Below are positions 47,448 through 57,849 of a DNA stretch of 64,000 nucleotides, piece after piece. Every line of letters begins with the position of its first letter. Positions within the stretch are counted from its first letter, which is position 1. The translations under genes were made by a program, and so were the position numbers. This DNA comes from Grammothele lineata. Lineage: Eukaryota > Basidiomycota > Agaricomycetes > Polyporales > Polyporaceae. The stretch covers positions 186,001-250,000 of the forward strand of contig NDFF03000317.1 in NCBI GenBank assembly GCA_002150815.3, read 5' to 3'. The notes below the pieces were generated by a model. The model saw nothing but the letters and a program-made list of their open reading frames with translations. It did not search any database and had not been told where the DNA came from.

Positions 47448-49455
47448 CTACGCTTCAAAGCTAGCGGTGAGATCAAAGGGCACATACGCGAAGCCGAACC
47501 ATGCGAGCAAAGCAAATATTATGTCCGTCCAGAGGACCCCAATGGATTCTATAAGCGGGATTGTCCAGGCAGTTGTGAACGCGATGACCATTGCGCGGAA
47601 GGACCTGTTCGTGAACGTTTGCAGAGCATCAGTCCAATATGGAATGGAACAGCGTAAGAATTGGTACGTACGAGCTAGCTGCAATAGTCTCGGCGCTCTT
47701 TTCATGCAGCACGTCGACATAATACGACGCGACCGGCGTGAGCGCAAGATCGACCTGCATCTTCATAGTCAGCCTGATGCCTCCGCGTGCCAATGGTAGT
47801 GACAAACGCACTCCGATACCATTCATGAATAGCCACATCAGATTCAACACCATCCCGGGAACCCCCGGAACGAAGTGCGTCGTGAGCCCAGCGAGGAGCA
47901 CGGACAGAGGCACGAACGCGCCCGCGCCCCATAGCGATGCACGTAAGCGGTCTTCAGGGACCCAGACGCCACCGCGCCGCTGTTTCCATTCAATCACCAC
48001 ACGGTCTGCCAGATGCCCGGCAAGCGGCGCTCCGACTGTAGGGGAGGAGCGAGGGAAGCTTTGAGTCAGGAACTAATCTAGGGCAGGTAGGAAGGACTGA
48101 CTGAAGTTCCCGAGCCCCGCGGGAAGGAAAAACGCTCCGATGACCGCCTCATTCGTCATACCGTATTGCTTCCCCTGTAGATGTGTAAGTTGGGATGGAG
48201 GAAGCGTGTCTGTACACGTACAATAGTGTAGGCCAACGGAACCATGAGAACTATTCCATGTTCGCCGTGAATCGATGTTACTCGCGATCCGATTACCACA
48301 TGAATACACACCGTAATCAGTCACGAGCGTCGTCATTTGGGAAATCGCCTGTGTCGAAGCCTCAGCAGCCGTTCTCCCGATTTTATGAGCCGAAGAGACG
48401 TACCATCATCATGACAATCGGACTGCGCAGAACGGCGAGGCTCCGAAAGGGGTTGAGTGACGTAAAACGCTTGCCCTCGTCCTTCACGCGTTGTAGCTTC
48501 TCCGGGTCAAGTGTCTCAGGGAGCCAGAGCGCGATGGGGACGACGGCGAAGAAGCCCATGGCTGCCAGAAGCCATTGCGCATCGCGCCACGAGGCGTAGT
48601 GCGCGGCAACACCACCCATGAGGGGCGCAAAGGCGGGTCCAAAGAAAGATGCCTAAAACGTCAATGCAGTCGATAGTGAGCACGAAAATTATGCAAGTTA
48701 TGCGGACGAGCAGACACAACCGGATCATGATACTTACGCCGTAGAATATACCCATCGCGGCGCCGCGCTCCTCAAGTCTGTAGATGTCGCCGATTACGCC
48801 AGCTCCTACTGACATGCCGCTGGATGCGCCGACGGCTTGCAGAACGCGGAAAAACATCAGAGTGGGGACCGTGTGTGACAGCGCGACGCCGACAGATCCT
48901 ACACAGAGACAGGGGAGTGACCTCAGAAAGACGCCTCTACGCCCAACTATACGTTTTGTAAGTGACTCGAGCGTGGCACAAGCAGCATATGAGAGGACTC
49001 ACAAGTGCCAGAATAGCTTGCCCATACCAAGCTTGCAATGGCAGTCGTCGCGAGCGAGAGGCTTACAGCTAAGCTGGGTTGAGGTAGCATCAGTGGAATG
49101 GCTATGACGAGCCGTGATATTAAGCTATGTGTCTCACCTGATGACGGCGCCTGTTGTTCCCATCTCTTGCGCGATCTGTGGGATAGACGGAATGAAGCAT
49201 CCAGCGGCAAGAACTGACGTTCCTCAGCATTGAATGACCTCCTCTGACAAAACGCTTAGTAGTCAGATACTCACAAGGTATAAAAGCAGCACAAGAAATG
49301 AGTGCGACAATAACCCGCTTCTGCGCGGGGCTGAACCGCTGATAGAGGAGGTCGTGCTTCAAGGTCTCGGAATCAGCAGACCGGCCTGGCAGGTCGCCAG
49401 ACGCAGTGGCAGGCCCGGAGCCGGAGAGAAGAGGGCTGTCTTCCGATGGCTCCAT
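47448..49455 (-). CDS. MFS transporter, DHA1 family (Qdr/Aqr1/Dtr1-like)
   Basis: Drug:H+ antiporter-type carrier. It starts MEPSEDSPLLSGSGPATASG, LKHDLLYQRFSPAQKRVIVA, then ALISCAAFIPC, SLAVSLSLATTAIASLVWAS, RGVFLRSLPCLCVGSVGVAL, FRVLQAVGASSGMSVGAGVI followed by GDIYRLEERGAAMGIFYG (a typical DHA1 motif C region), SFFGPAFAPLMGGVAAHYAS, FFAVVPIALWLPETLDPEKL, KQYGMTNEAVIGAFFLPAGL, GAPLAGHLADRVVIEWKQRR (motif A repeat), and a C-terminus SFRAMVIAFTTAWTIPLIES ... FDLTASFEA. It matches the yeast Qdr/Aqr1/Dtr1 group, involved in export of weak acids, drugs or polyamines; the substrate here is unknown. It has the same orientation as the Dal5-like gene, about 1.1 kb away, but the two are not close paralogues. 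Confidence 0.87.
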
Positions 49456-50837
49456 CGCCTGACGCTTGCTTCACCCACCACAGGTGGTTTGGTAGAGCGC
49501 AGAAGGAGTCTGCAGGACAGCTGGAAGGCAGTACATGGTGGATCAGCGAAGGGTTTATTGCGAGCGAAGCGAGCATTTTCAGTGCCTAGGGGGCGAACGC
49601 GGAGCACTTCCCCCGGACAAACACAACCAAACATGCGCTACAACTGGGCATTTGGCGCCGAGGACCGAGTGAAGGCACCAAGTGCTCTCCATACGCACGA
49701 AACACCACGAAAACGCATATGCATGCTATCTAATGCTGTTTCAGTACGCATGGAAAGTTTGAAGAGGCTAGGTGCCCTCCTTCGTACTGGAGGGCAACAT
49801 TGCATTAGGCGCCTATCCTCACGGTGGTCAAGACGGGGAGCATAATCCCAGTTGTAAAGTACCGCAGGTCCGCAACAACAACTTTAGAGGAACGGTATGA
49901 CCAATTCCAGTTAGAGGCGCATACCAAGAAGTCTTACCTCATCTTTGAGTAGGGTCTCTATGGAAGAGCCTGAGTGTTGAGTGGTCAACGTTTCTGAACA
50001 GCGAAGTGGCACTGTGGCAGCCTGCGGCTTACTAGCTCACTGAAAGCAGGTACGAAGTTCTCTTCTAGTACTGCCCACAGAAGTGTGCACGCCGTCACGT
50101 ACTCGGACTGCGAAGCGAGCTATTCGTGCTGACGATGGCTAGTGTACAAGTCGCGGCACGGTCGCCGGCCCCGAGTCACCGTTCGCGAGGTGTGCACGTG
50201 ATCGTTGTTGATTGGATCGACGCGCGACTGATGTAGTACTCCCATCGTGGGCTCAATCGCCGCCGACGGTACTTGTCGTTCTGAACTTCTCATCCTGTTT
50301 CGTCGAGGAGGATGAAGTCTATCGCATCGACCCGCTCCGTTGACTGTGTCAGTCTGCAGGACCCGATCCAGGGCCACTGGAAATTTACATCATTCACAAA
50401 CCAAATGTTGCGTATCTTCCGTACTATTACTAACTTCGAAGTGCTAACTCAAAACCCTCAGCAATCACTAGTACATACCAATCCCCGGAGAACTGAGACG
50501 CCGTCCAAGTTACGTACCCAAACACTCATACTCCGACATACTACAGTAACGCAGTCATAAATCAAGGAACGATAGATGAGTCGACAAGGCAACAAGCCGA
50601 TCAGTGAGCCGAACTCTCCACCGGTACGTAGCCGATACCTTTGAAGTCGACCGATCCTTTCGTTACTAAGTGACGTATCCTGTCCAGTCCGAAATCCAGC
50701 GAACCCGCCCCATACTCCTCCAACTCCTTCAGCGAGATCATCACCACCTTCCCTTCGCGATCCGCGCTCAAGGAGCCGGACTGGTGCTCGGACCACCTGA
50801 GCTTGTCGAGATGCGATCCGCCGTGCGACGCGCGGAA
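49456..50837. other. Intergenic region
   Basis: Upstream of the Qdr-like gene and downstream of the F-box gene. 49480-49640 contains small dyads (GCGAGCGAAGCGAGC; GGGGG...CCCCC) but no clear terminal repeats. 50500-50837 lies past the likely extended 3' end of the F-box gene. No gene supported. Confidence 0.35.
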
Positions 50838-51187
50838 TCACAAAGTCTCCGCAATGACGGCGGCACGCCCACGCAGGTGAGCAGCGAGCGCATCGACATC
50901 AGGCAGCCTTCCATCAGCCGCACGGCTGAGTGCCGCTGTGACATGCCCGGTCCCAGCTCGATCTGCGAACGGGAGTTCAAGGATGAGCATTTCCAAGAGC
51001 GGCAAGACGACGTGTGTGGCGCCTGATGAAGAAGTATCTTCTGTACGGAGCGCAGCAAGAACGGACGCGCTATGTGCGGAGAGTTGGTTGTCTGTCCATG
51101 CATCTGACGTGGCCACGTCGCACACCAACGTAACTTTCAGATGGGTGAGGTGCGAAAAGGCTTTGAAGAGTGTCTCGTCGATAGAAG
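50838..51187 (-). other. Probable out-of-frame C-terminal segment of the F-box gene
   Basis: A minus-strand frame immediately after the stop at 51188 encodes LTSIDETLFKAFSHLTHLKV and VLPLLEMLILELPFADRAGT, typical of the ends of Agaricomycete F-box/LRR-like proteins. It needs a shift of one frame relative to the upstream ORF. I could not find an intron of normal length that joins them. Confidence 0.5.
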
Positions 51188-52643
51188 TTAAGCGGCCTGT
51201 TTCGAGGTGATTGCTGCACGATCGCGGAAGGCGTCGATGTAAGCTCTGACCCCTTGAGGCGCTCTGAAGGCTGCAGCCAGATTTTGACCATCATTGACCT
51301 GGTCAGACTGGAACAAAAACCGTTCGGTAGGACCAGCAGAGGCGCGCACTGTGATGCAATAGTCGTTTTCATGGAGGTATGCGCTGGTGAGTGAAGCAAA
51401 GAATTGATGGTAGGAGGGATTCATCGAAATGAGAGTGTGCGGGATGGCAAGGGCTTTGACGCCTATTGCCTGGACGTAGGTAAGTGAAGGGAGAACGAGT
51501 GGGCGAAGGATGCAGGCTAGTTGCCACGGTGAAGGGCAGGCGTCGACAATGATTGTGTCGAGTTTGGGCATAACGAGACGAAAGGCGTCTCTGAATCCAA
51601 GCTCCATAAACGGTATCCCAAAGCATGTGAGGGAGGTAATAGCCGTGCATTTGCTCAGGGCCGTATAAAGCTGCTGGCCGAAGTTGACAATGTCGAGGTG
51701 AGGCGGAAACCATTCCACAATGGCCGGCTCGTCTTGCTTGACTACAGAGCATAACTCAACCTCCTCAAGGGACGCCCCGGAGAGAGCGATGAAGACGACT
51801 GCTGGGGCGCAGAGATATGTGAGGCGTGGAGGCCAGGGAGCTGGCATGGTGTAGAAAAGTTGGGACGCGCCGGACTGCGCCTCAAACCATTTCTGCGCGC
51901 TTTCCACAGGATTCTGAGCCGCCATTTCGTAAAACGTGAGTTCCAGTGTTTCCAAGGCGGCCATAGTTGGCAAGAACGAATATAACCATCCAATTTCTTG
52001 ATCCCGAAAGAGGTCGACGTGCAAGGACACAATGCGTCCAGTGTGCTTGTGTAGAGGTTGGACGAGGTAGTATTGGAAGTGGCGGAAGTAGAGATCGAGA
52101 TCCCGCGGCGCTGACAACGCGAGAACGGCATCAATATACTCCGCCTCCAAGGCCCGTGTCCTCTTCGGAAGGGACTCGTCCAAATTGAAGATCTCTCCAG
52201 CGATCGCATCCGCCCAAAGGTCGGGGGTCTTCTGCACGACTGCACGCCAGTGTCGGCAGACGTGCCCCAGTCCGAGTGTACAACGCCGTTCGTTCCAACA
52301 ATAGGAGAACACCTTAGACAGTATCTCGACGGGGAGGACATGAATTGGTGCGAGGGTATTGTGAATAGCGAGTAGGGAAAGCGCGTACGAGCGGTGCTCT
52401 TCCGCACGCGCTACCGTCTGCGCACGAACGGTGGTGTGGGAGAGCGGGCCGCAGAGAACGGCGAGGTCGGAGGCGGGAAGTGTATGGACGACGTCGGGAA
52501 ATGGGTGGGCGTCGGCAATAGTGGCGGCGGATCCGCGGCCCGGGGACGTCGAAGGGCTGGTAGGGAGCCTATGTAGGCAAATCCATCTCAGACACTGAAT
52601 GATGGGGAAACAAAAATGAGGACACGACGTACTCAGCGTGCAT
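51188..52643 (-). CDS. F-box protein, possible frameshift near the C-terminus
   Basis: SCF-type substrate adaptor candidate. Exon 1 is tiny (MHA plus part of E, start at 52643). A 64-base intron (52632-52569, GTACGT..ATAG) joins it to LPTSPSTSPGRGSAATIADA. The F-box lies at IHVLPVEILSKVFSYCWNER and LGHVCRHWRAVVQKTPDLWA. A leucine-rich body with LETLELTFYEMAAQNPVESA and LPSLTYVQAIGVKALAIPHT follows. The frame stops after AAITSKQAA at 51188, but family-like sequence continues in another frame directly beyond it: ETGRLTSIDETLFKAFSHLT, HLKVTLVCDVATSDAW, VLPLLEMLILELPFADRAGT, ending at 50838. Either the gene carries a small indel around 51190-51230 or the last part is an unrecognised exon. The part up to 51188 is otherwise intact. 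Confidence 0.75.
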
Positions 52644-52937
52644 CGTCGTTGGTGACGGTCGGGAGGCAAACTAGGTTGAGTTTCGACGGCGAGCGCGCGA
52701 ACCATGGGGCGCAGTAACATTCCCGCGCGTGCACGTCACGAGTGTTCGGAGGACGCTCCCGAACGATGACTACCTTTGGAAAGCCAACCTCCATAACCAC
52801 CATTGATGTACCTGCACCGAACTTGGCCCGCGTACCGATGGCCCATGTTCCACACGGCATCGTAGAGAAACAATCTGATTCGGACCACTGACAGGAGTGC
52901 ACGAACTTACTATATACACGGCAGTCGACTCGCTGTA

Positions 52938-54665
52938 TTAAACGTCCATTTGCATCCCGGATATATGTTCGTGCAACACTACCGGCCCGTCCACCATGCT
53001 TCGAAGAGGCGCCAGTGCTTCTTCAACTCCCCGCCCGCAGAGGGAGAGCATTCGAGGCGACTGCTTAACCCTTCGCAAGGCGGCGCTATCCTCGTATTCG
53101 CACAGCTCGAAACTTTCAAGGCGATCCGCAAGCTCGGCGCGCGATTCCAGCACTCGCGTCGCTAAAGCCACATAGTAGCGTGCGCGATCTGCGGCAGGAA
53201 GAGAGCGGTACGCTTCTAGCGTGAGGCCCGCCGGTAGGAGGGTTTGCTTGTCCTTGACCAAACAGGCGAGGCGCAGGTGTTTGAGTTTGGGACACGGTAG
53301 GGTACCCGCCACGCTGAAATTGTGGTGCTCGAGAGCGCGGAGAAGTTCGCGGACCTGGGCTCCATGCATGGTGAGCTGCGTGATGTGGGGAAATGCCTGA
53401 AGAATCTCGCGCCAAGTGCGAGAGGGATATGAAGGACAATCGGTGTTGGAAATGGAAGATAAGTCGATGATGAGGTGCTTGAGCAGCGGTGCATTAGACA
53501 GAACCATCGCGAAGCTGTCGAAACTTTCAGCGAGCGGATAATTGCGCCAAGGAAGGATGGTGACGCGATCGGCCTTGTTGGTCGAGCATACGAGACGGGA
53601 ATTCTGGAATCGCGCAGTGTCGATAGTATCCACGGTTTTTGATGGAACAACGTCGTGTAGGAGATGTTCGCAAGCGATTTGGATGTGGGTGGCGACTGGA
53701 AATCGGATATTACTGTAGACAAACTCGGCTATTTCAGCTTCACAACAGTCGACGAAGATGTCCTTCAGAGCGGGGAGATGTATCGGGCCACCGGGAATAC
53801 ACTCCACTGAATCTAGGACGGAAGGGGTCTCCAAAGATAGCCACGGAATAAGATGGATCATGAGGGATTCCAACTGACAGGAGTCGCGGACGACACTGAG
53901 TAGCATTTTGAGGGGCCGAAGGAGAATGGAATAGTTATCAGAAGGTTCCTGTTGCCGTACCTGCAGAGTGCGAAGGGATGGAATCGTCGTGAAAGAGGGA
54001 AGGTAGGCGAGATCTATCTTGAGGTGATGAAGACACGTTAGGGCGCTGCTAGGGATTGGGGAGGATTGGAGTCTGAGCTCTAGATCAGGCGACACCAATG
54101 CACAAAATTTAACCGAGAGCTCTTCAAGGATTGGCATATCACCGGCCGCAATGATGTTGTTGAGGTACACAGCGGTTGGAGCTCCTGAGACCCACGACGG
54201 AAGAACTATGTCTAGGCATGTGATTCGATGGAGATGAGGAGTGATGACGCGCCATACTCTGGATGACTTAGGATGATTGTGAGGCGCTATCGTTTGAGGA
54301 CGAATTGGTCTCGGCTCTGAGTGGTTCAGGATCCAGGATAGTAGCTCAGCGTTGTACTCCGTGGACTCCAATATGGGCTCCGACTCTATCGCTAGCTGCC
54401 AGTATTCTGTGGCGCCGAGAAGGATCTTACGCCATCGCTGACATACGTGGAAGAGATTGAACCCACTACGTCGACTATGCATGAAGGATCTCCGCCACGG
54501 CACGAGACAGAAAATCTGCAAGAGGATCTCGGGCGGCAGCCGCGCGATGGGCTGGGATGAATTCCTCAGAGCTCGCTGGTTCGATTTCTCCTCCATCTGC
54601 GTTACTGACAAGCGAACGCAGGTTAGTAAGTCCATCGGTGGAGTAAGTAACTGTTGACGAACCAT
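52938..54665 (-). CDS. F-box protein, intact 575-residue single-exon gene
   Basis: The frame runs uninterrupted from MVRQQLLTPPMDLLTCVRLS to HEHISGMQMDV. The F-box is at residues about 40-85: IARLPPEILLQIFCLVPWRR and LFHVCQRWRKILLGATEYWQ. The remainder is leucine-rich (ITPHLHRITCLDIVLPSWVS, LRTLQVRQQEPSDNYSILLR, FPHITQLTMHGAQVRELLRA). The C-terminal EALAPLRSMVDGPVVLHEHI matches DLAPLRRLVEGPVVFKVQ of the 29809 pseudogene, so the 27-32 kb array belongs to the same broad family. An internal ATG (MEEKSNQ, 23 codons in) is an alternative start just before the F-box. Partner and substrate unknown. Confidence 0.85.
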   Translation of the reverse strand: MVRQQLLTPPMDLLTCVRLSVTQMEEKSNQRALRNSSQPIARLPPEILLQIFCLVPWRRSFMHSRRSGFNLFHVCQRWRKILLGATEYWQLAIESEPILESTEYNAELLSWILNHSEPRPIRPQTIAPHNHPKSSRVWRVITPHLHRITCLDIVLPSWVSGAPTAVYLNNIIAAGDMPILEELSVKFCALVSPDLELRLQSSPIPSSALTCLHHLKIDLAYLPSFTTIPSLRTLQVRQQEPSDNYSILLRPLKMLLSVVRDSCQLESLMIHLIPWLSLETPSVLDSVECIPGGPIHLPALKDIFVDCCEAEIAEFVYSNIRFPVATHIQIACEHLLHDVVPSKTVDTIDTARFQNSRLVCSTNKADRVTILPWRNYPLAESFDSFAMVLSNAPLLKHLIIDLSSISNTDCPSYPSRTWREILQAFPHITQLTMHGAQVRELLRALEHHNFSVAGTLPCPKLKHLRLACLVKDKQTLLPAGLTLEAYRSLPAADRARYYVALATRVLESRAELADRLESFELCEYEDSAALRRVKQSPRMLSLCGRGVEEALAPLRSMVDGPVVLHEHISGMQMDV

Positions 54666-55259
54666 GGACAGTTAACAAGTCCGAGACGTCTACTAGGCTG
54701 AGGACGATCGATGAATCGGTGAAGCCTCGACTCAGACGCGCGCGTTTGCAAGACACTGACAACTCTGTTTATGCTTGTTTTGATGAACCAGCGAAAGCCA
54801 CATGGCACGGGCACATCGCGTTCTTTTTTTGAATCACTCAATGCATTTTATCCCGTCTTTCGCTGCACTACTACTTACGGGGCCCGCGGCAGGGCACATC
54901 ACGTTCAGCCGCAAGAAACAATCCAGCTTCACGCAGACACAGTTACAATCGCCGTCGTCGGTCTTCCAATAACATTATACTACTCAAACACACAGCATGC
55001 GCGATTCCCAGGAAGGCGATGACAGGATAGGATGACGATGTCCATGATGCGGCAGGAAAAGCAAGAGACGGATATGGGGATGGAGAGGAGCGGCGAAAGA
55101 CGCTCTATGCTTGCGCGGCCGCAGACCGGGCGGGGAGTGGAGGCGGACGGTGTGGAGGCAGGCGTGTGCGGTGCAGTCGTGAATGCAAGAAATGACAGTC
55201 ACAAGGCGGAGCGACATGTGAGAACGAGGCAGAGCAGAGAAGAGGAGCGAAGGGGGACG
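54666..55259. other. Intergenic region between F-box gene and eIF2A
   Basis: No gene seen. 54822-54895 contains a T run followed by ATTTTATCCCGTCTT and a CCCGCGGC block, a combination also found at 38679-38750. Confidence 0.35.
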
Positions 55260-57558
55260 CTATGACGAGATACCCATCGCGCCGAGCTCCTTCCGGATCT
55301 CCGCCTCGGTGTCGATCTTCTTCAGCTGCGTCGCCTCGAGCCGCTCGCCCTTCTTCTGCTTCTCCTTCAGCTCCTCGATCGCCTTGAGCTACAGACGGAA
55401 CAACGTGAATATCCGCTGCGCTCCTCCAGAACTACGTAGAACGCACCTTCTTGTTCAAGTTCCGGACCTTCTTCGCGATCGGGTCCAGCCCACCATCCGC
55501 TCCAGGAGTCGGCGGCACACTGCCCGCCCCATTGACCGCCGCAGCGTCCGCACTACCATTCCCATTCGTCGTCGCCGCAGCCGCAATGTCCACCGACGGC
55601 CTCCCAGCACCCTCAGCACCCTCCTTCCCCTCCTTCTTCCCGCCCTCCTTCTCCTTCTCCTTCCCACCCTTCCTCTTCCTCCCGCGCTTCTCCTGGTCCG
55701 CCCCGCCCTGCCGCACAGGCGACGGCGACGTGGGCGCCCCAGGCACGTGCCGCCTCCCGTTCTGGAACCGCCCTGGGGCCGGGCTCCGGCTGAACCGCCC
55801 GTTGGGCGTCGACTGCCCGCTGGGGGAGTCGTCGTCGCGCTTGTACGCCGCGGACGCCTCGAGCCCGCGCGCCCCTGGGGGGCGGTACGCGCCCGCGGGC
55901 TTTGTGGGCGTAGGCTTCGCGACGGCGACGTGCTCGAGCACGCTCGCGGCGGGGGCCGGTGCGGGGGGAATGTTCGCTGGGAATGGGGGCAGCGCGTCGA
56001 CGGGAATTGGCCGCCACGATGCCTGGTATAGCTCCTCAGTATGTTGGATGTGCACAAGCGGGCCGGTGCAGTGCCATATCTTGATCCCATTATCGACGCG
56101 CAACCGCGGGGAGAGCGTCGCGGTGAGCAGGAAGCGGCCGTCGGGTGACCACTCGCAGTGGGACGTGTTGGATGCGTCTACTGTGGTGAGCTTGGTTAAC
56201 GTGCGGCGGTCGTAGATGTCGACCTTGCCCGCAAGGTTGCCGAACCCGGCGATAAGCATAAGCCGGCCTTGTGGGTTGAAGGCGATGAAGTTGCAGAATG
56301 CGGTCCCGAAGTCATGCAGGGTGCGCGCACGCTGGTCGAACAACATCGACTTCGCAGGCATAACTGCAGTGTCGATCAGTATGAGCGTGTGTGGCGCAGA
56401 AAATCGCAACTTACAGCCGTAGATGACGCCGAACTCTTTCGAGTTGGGACTCCACGTGAAATCGTGGACGGGACCTTCCTTGTCCAAGGTTACACGGCAG
56501 TCAAAGTTGCCGGCGGCGCTAAGCAGGTATAGACCGCCCGTCTCGCCGTAGTAGCTCTTGTTCGCTTGGTCCACGTCCGTCTGGGTGAGAACGAGGACCT
56601 GGGTGCCGATCGTGTTCCACTTGATCTGCGACCGTTGTGCCTTGAAGAATGTCTTCTGGCACGTGGGTGGAGCGGAAAGTGCCATGAGGCTGTAAATCTT
56701 GACGCTTGCTGGCTGTCCCTACACACCAGAAATAGAGTCAGCCGAGTGTATTTTCGGCACCGGTGACCTTGTCGATGAAAATTCTGCAGTCACGAAGAGC
56801 TCTTGATAGACAACCCAACTGGCCCCGCTGCGCGTTACAAGGTCGCGTGCCAGAGCTGAATGCCGCCCCCCCTCACATGAAACGCGCCATGTCCAGTTTC
56901 GGACGCCGTAAAAATAATCGCGATGAACATACCTTCCTCTCAGCGACAAACACGGCCACGGAGGGGTTAAGACCGGGGCTGAGCGTGATGGACGTCGCAC
57001 CGTCGACCTTCAGCTTGTCTACCACTCCCTTCGACCACTCCGCCGGGCGGAAGACTTGAATCTCCTGGTTGACTAGGCGAATCGCGTGAGACTCGGAGAT
57101 GGTGTATTGGAGCTCCCATCCGTCGAGGGACTTCTGGGTGAAGGAAACGAGCTCCTCGCCGGTAGAGACGGAGAAGACGCGGAGGTTCTTGTGCTGAGCG
57201 CCATCCTCGAGCTTTTGGGGCCTCTCCCAGATGGAGAGGTACGTTCCGCGGGGGGAGAAACTGATCTCCACGACGTTGGGTAGGGCGAGCTCCTGGACGA
57301 GCTGGGCATTCTCGGCCTGGAAGACGCGGACGCCGGTGGGGATCGCGTAGGCGAACAGGCGGCCGTCTGCGGAGTACTGGAACGTGCGCGCGGGTACTTC
57401 GGGTGCTTGGAGGCTATCGATGGGGGCGTACGAGGGCGTTCCACCGACGAGACCAAAGGCCTTCTGTGCGCGGTCTGTCGGCGGATTCAGTCAGCGATTT
57501 GGGCGACATTGCGCGGCGTAGACTGACAAGCGTACTGCTGGGACGGTTGTGAGGCCAT
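55260..57558 (-). CDS. Eukaryotic translation initiation factor 2A (eIF2A)
   Basis: WD-propeller protein that can deliver initiator tRNA in non-canonical initiation; cytosolic. The first exon is MASQPSQQYA, spliced to YRAQKAFGLVGGTPSYAPID. Then come FQYSADGRLFAYAIPTGVRV, ISFSPRGTYLSIWERPQKLE, WELQYTISESHAIRLVNQEI, IKWNTIGTQVLVLTQTDVDQ, KSYYGETGGLYLLSAAGNFD, DFTWSPNSKEFGVIYG, FGTAFCNFIAFNPQGRLMLI, FGNLAGKVDIYDRRTLTKL, HCEWSPDGRFLLTATLSPRL and RVDNGIKIWHCTGPLVHIQH, and a long Ala/Pro/Gly/Lys-rich linker. The C-terminal helix is LKAIEELKEKQKKGERLEAT ending GAMGISS. The YGETGGLY and WSPDGRFLLTATTxPRLRVDNG blocks are diagnostic. Divergent from Cdc73 across a 291-base shared upstream region. Confidence 0.96.
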
Positions 57559-57849
57559 TTTGAGGGCAAGAGGAGGCAGAAGAGAGGAAGAGAAGCAAGT
57601 TAATGCCTCAGGCGGCGGGGAACGGCGTGGTCGGGAGCAAGAGCGACTGGCCCAGATCAGCCAGCATCGCCGAAAAATGGTGGCTGAACGCTTACGTAAC
57701 TGCGCGTCCGGTGCTCTCGGTCACACCGTGTAACGTACGTCACAGGCCGGTCACGCGTCGCGCTAACGGTGGCACGCGTTCTGGGACCTCGACCTCGACC
57801 TCACCTCTCTCTCTACTTGACTCGTTCCTCGCCATTTACGCCTGCAGTC
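57559..57849. promoter_or_regulatory. Shared divergent promoter of eIF2A and CDC73
   Basis: 291 bases separate the two divergent start codons, so both core promoters must lie here or overlap the leaders. I see no clear TATA box. The Cdc73 leader is pyrimidine-rich (CTCTCTCTCT near 57808). Confidence 0.5.

Noticed and set aside
49480..49640. Possible small transposon with GCGAGCGAAGCGAGC dyad
   Set aside because: Dyads are short and no terminal inverted repeats or target duplications could be matched.
55309..56215. Plus-strand frames of 240-254 codons over eIF2A
   Set aside because: Shadow of the low-complexity linker of eIF2A on the other strand.
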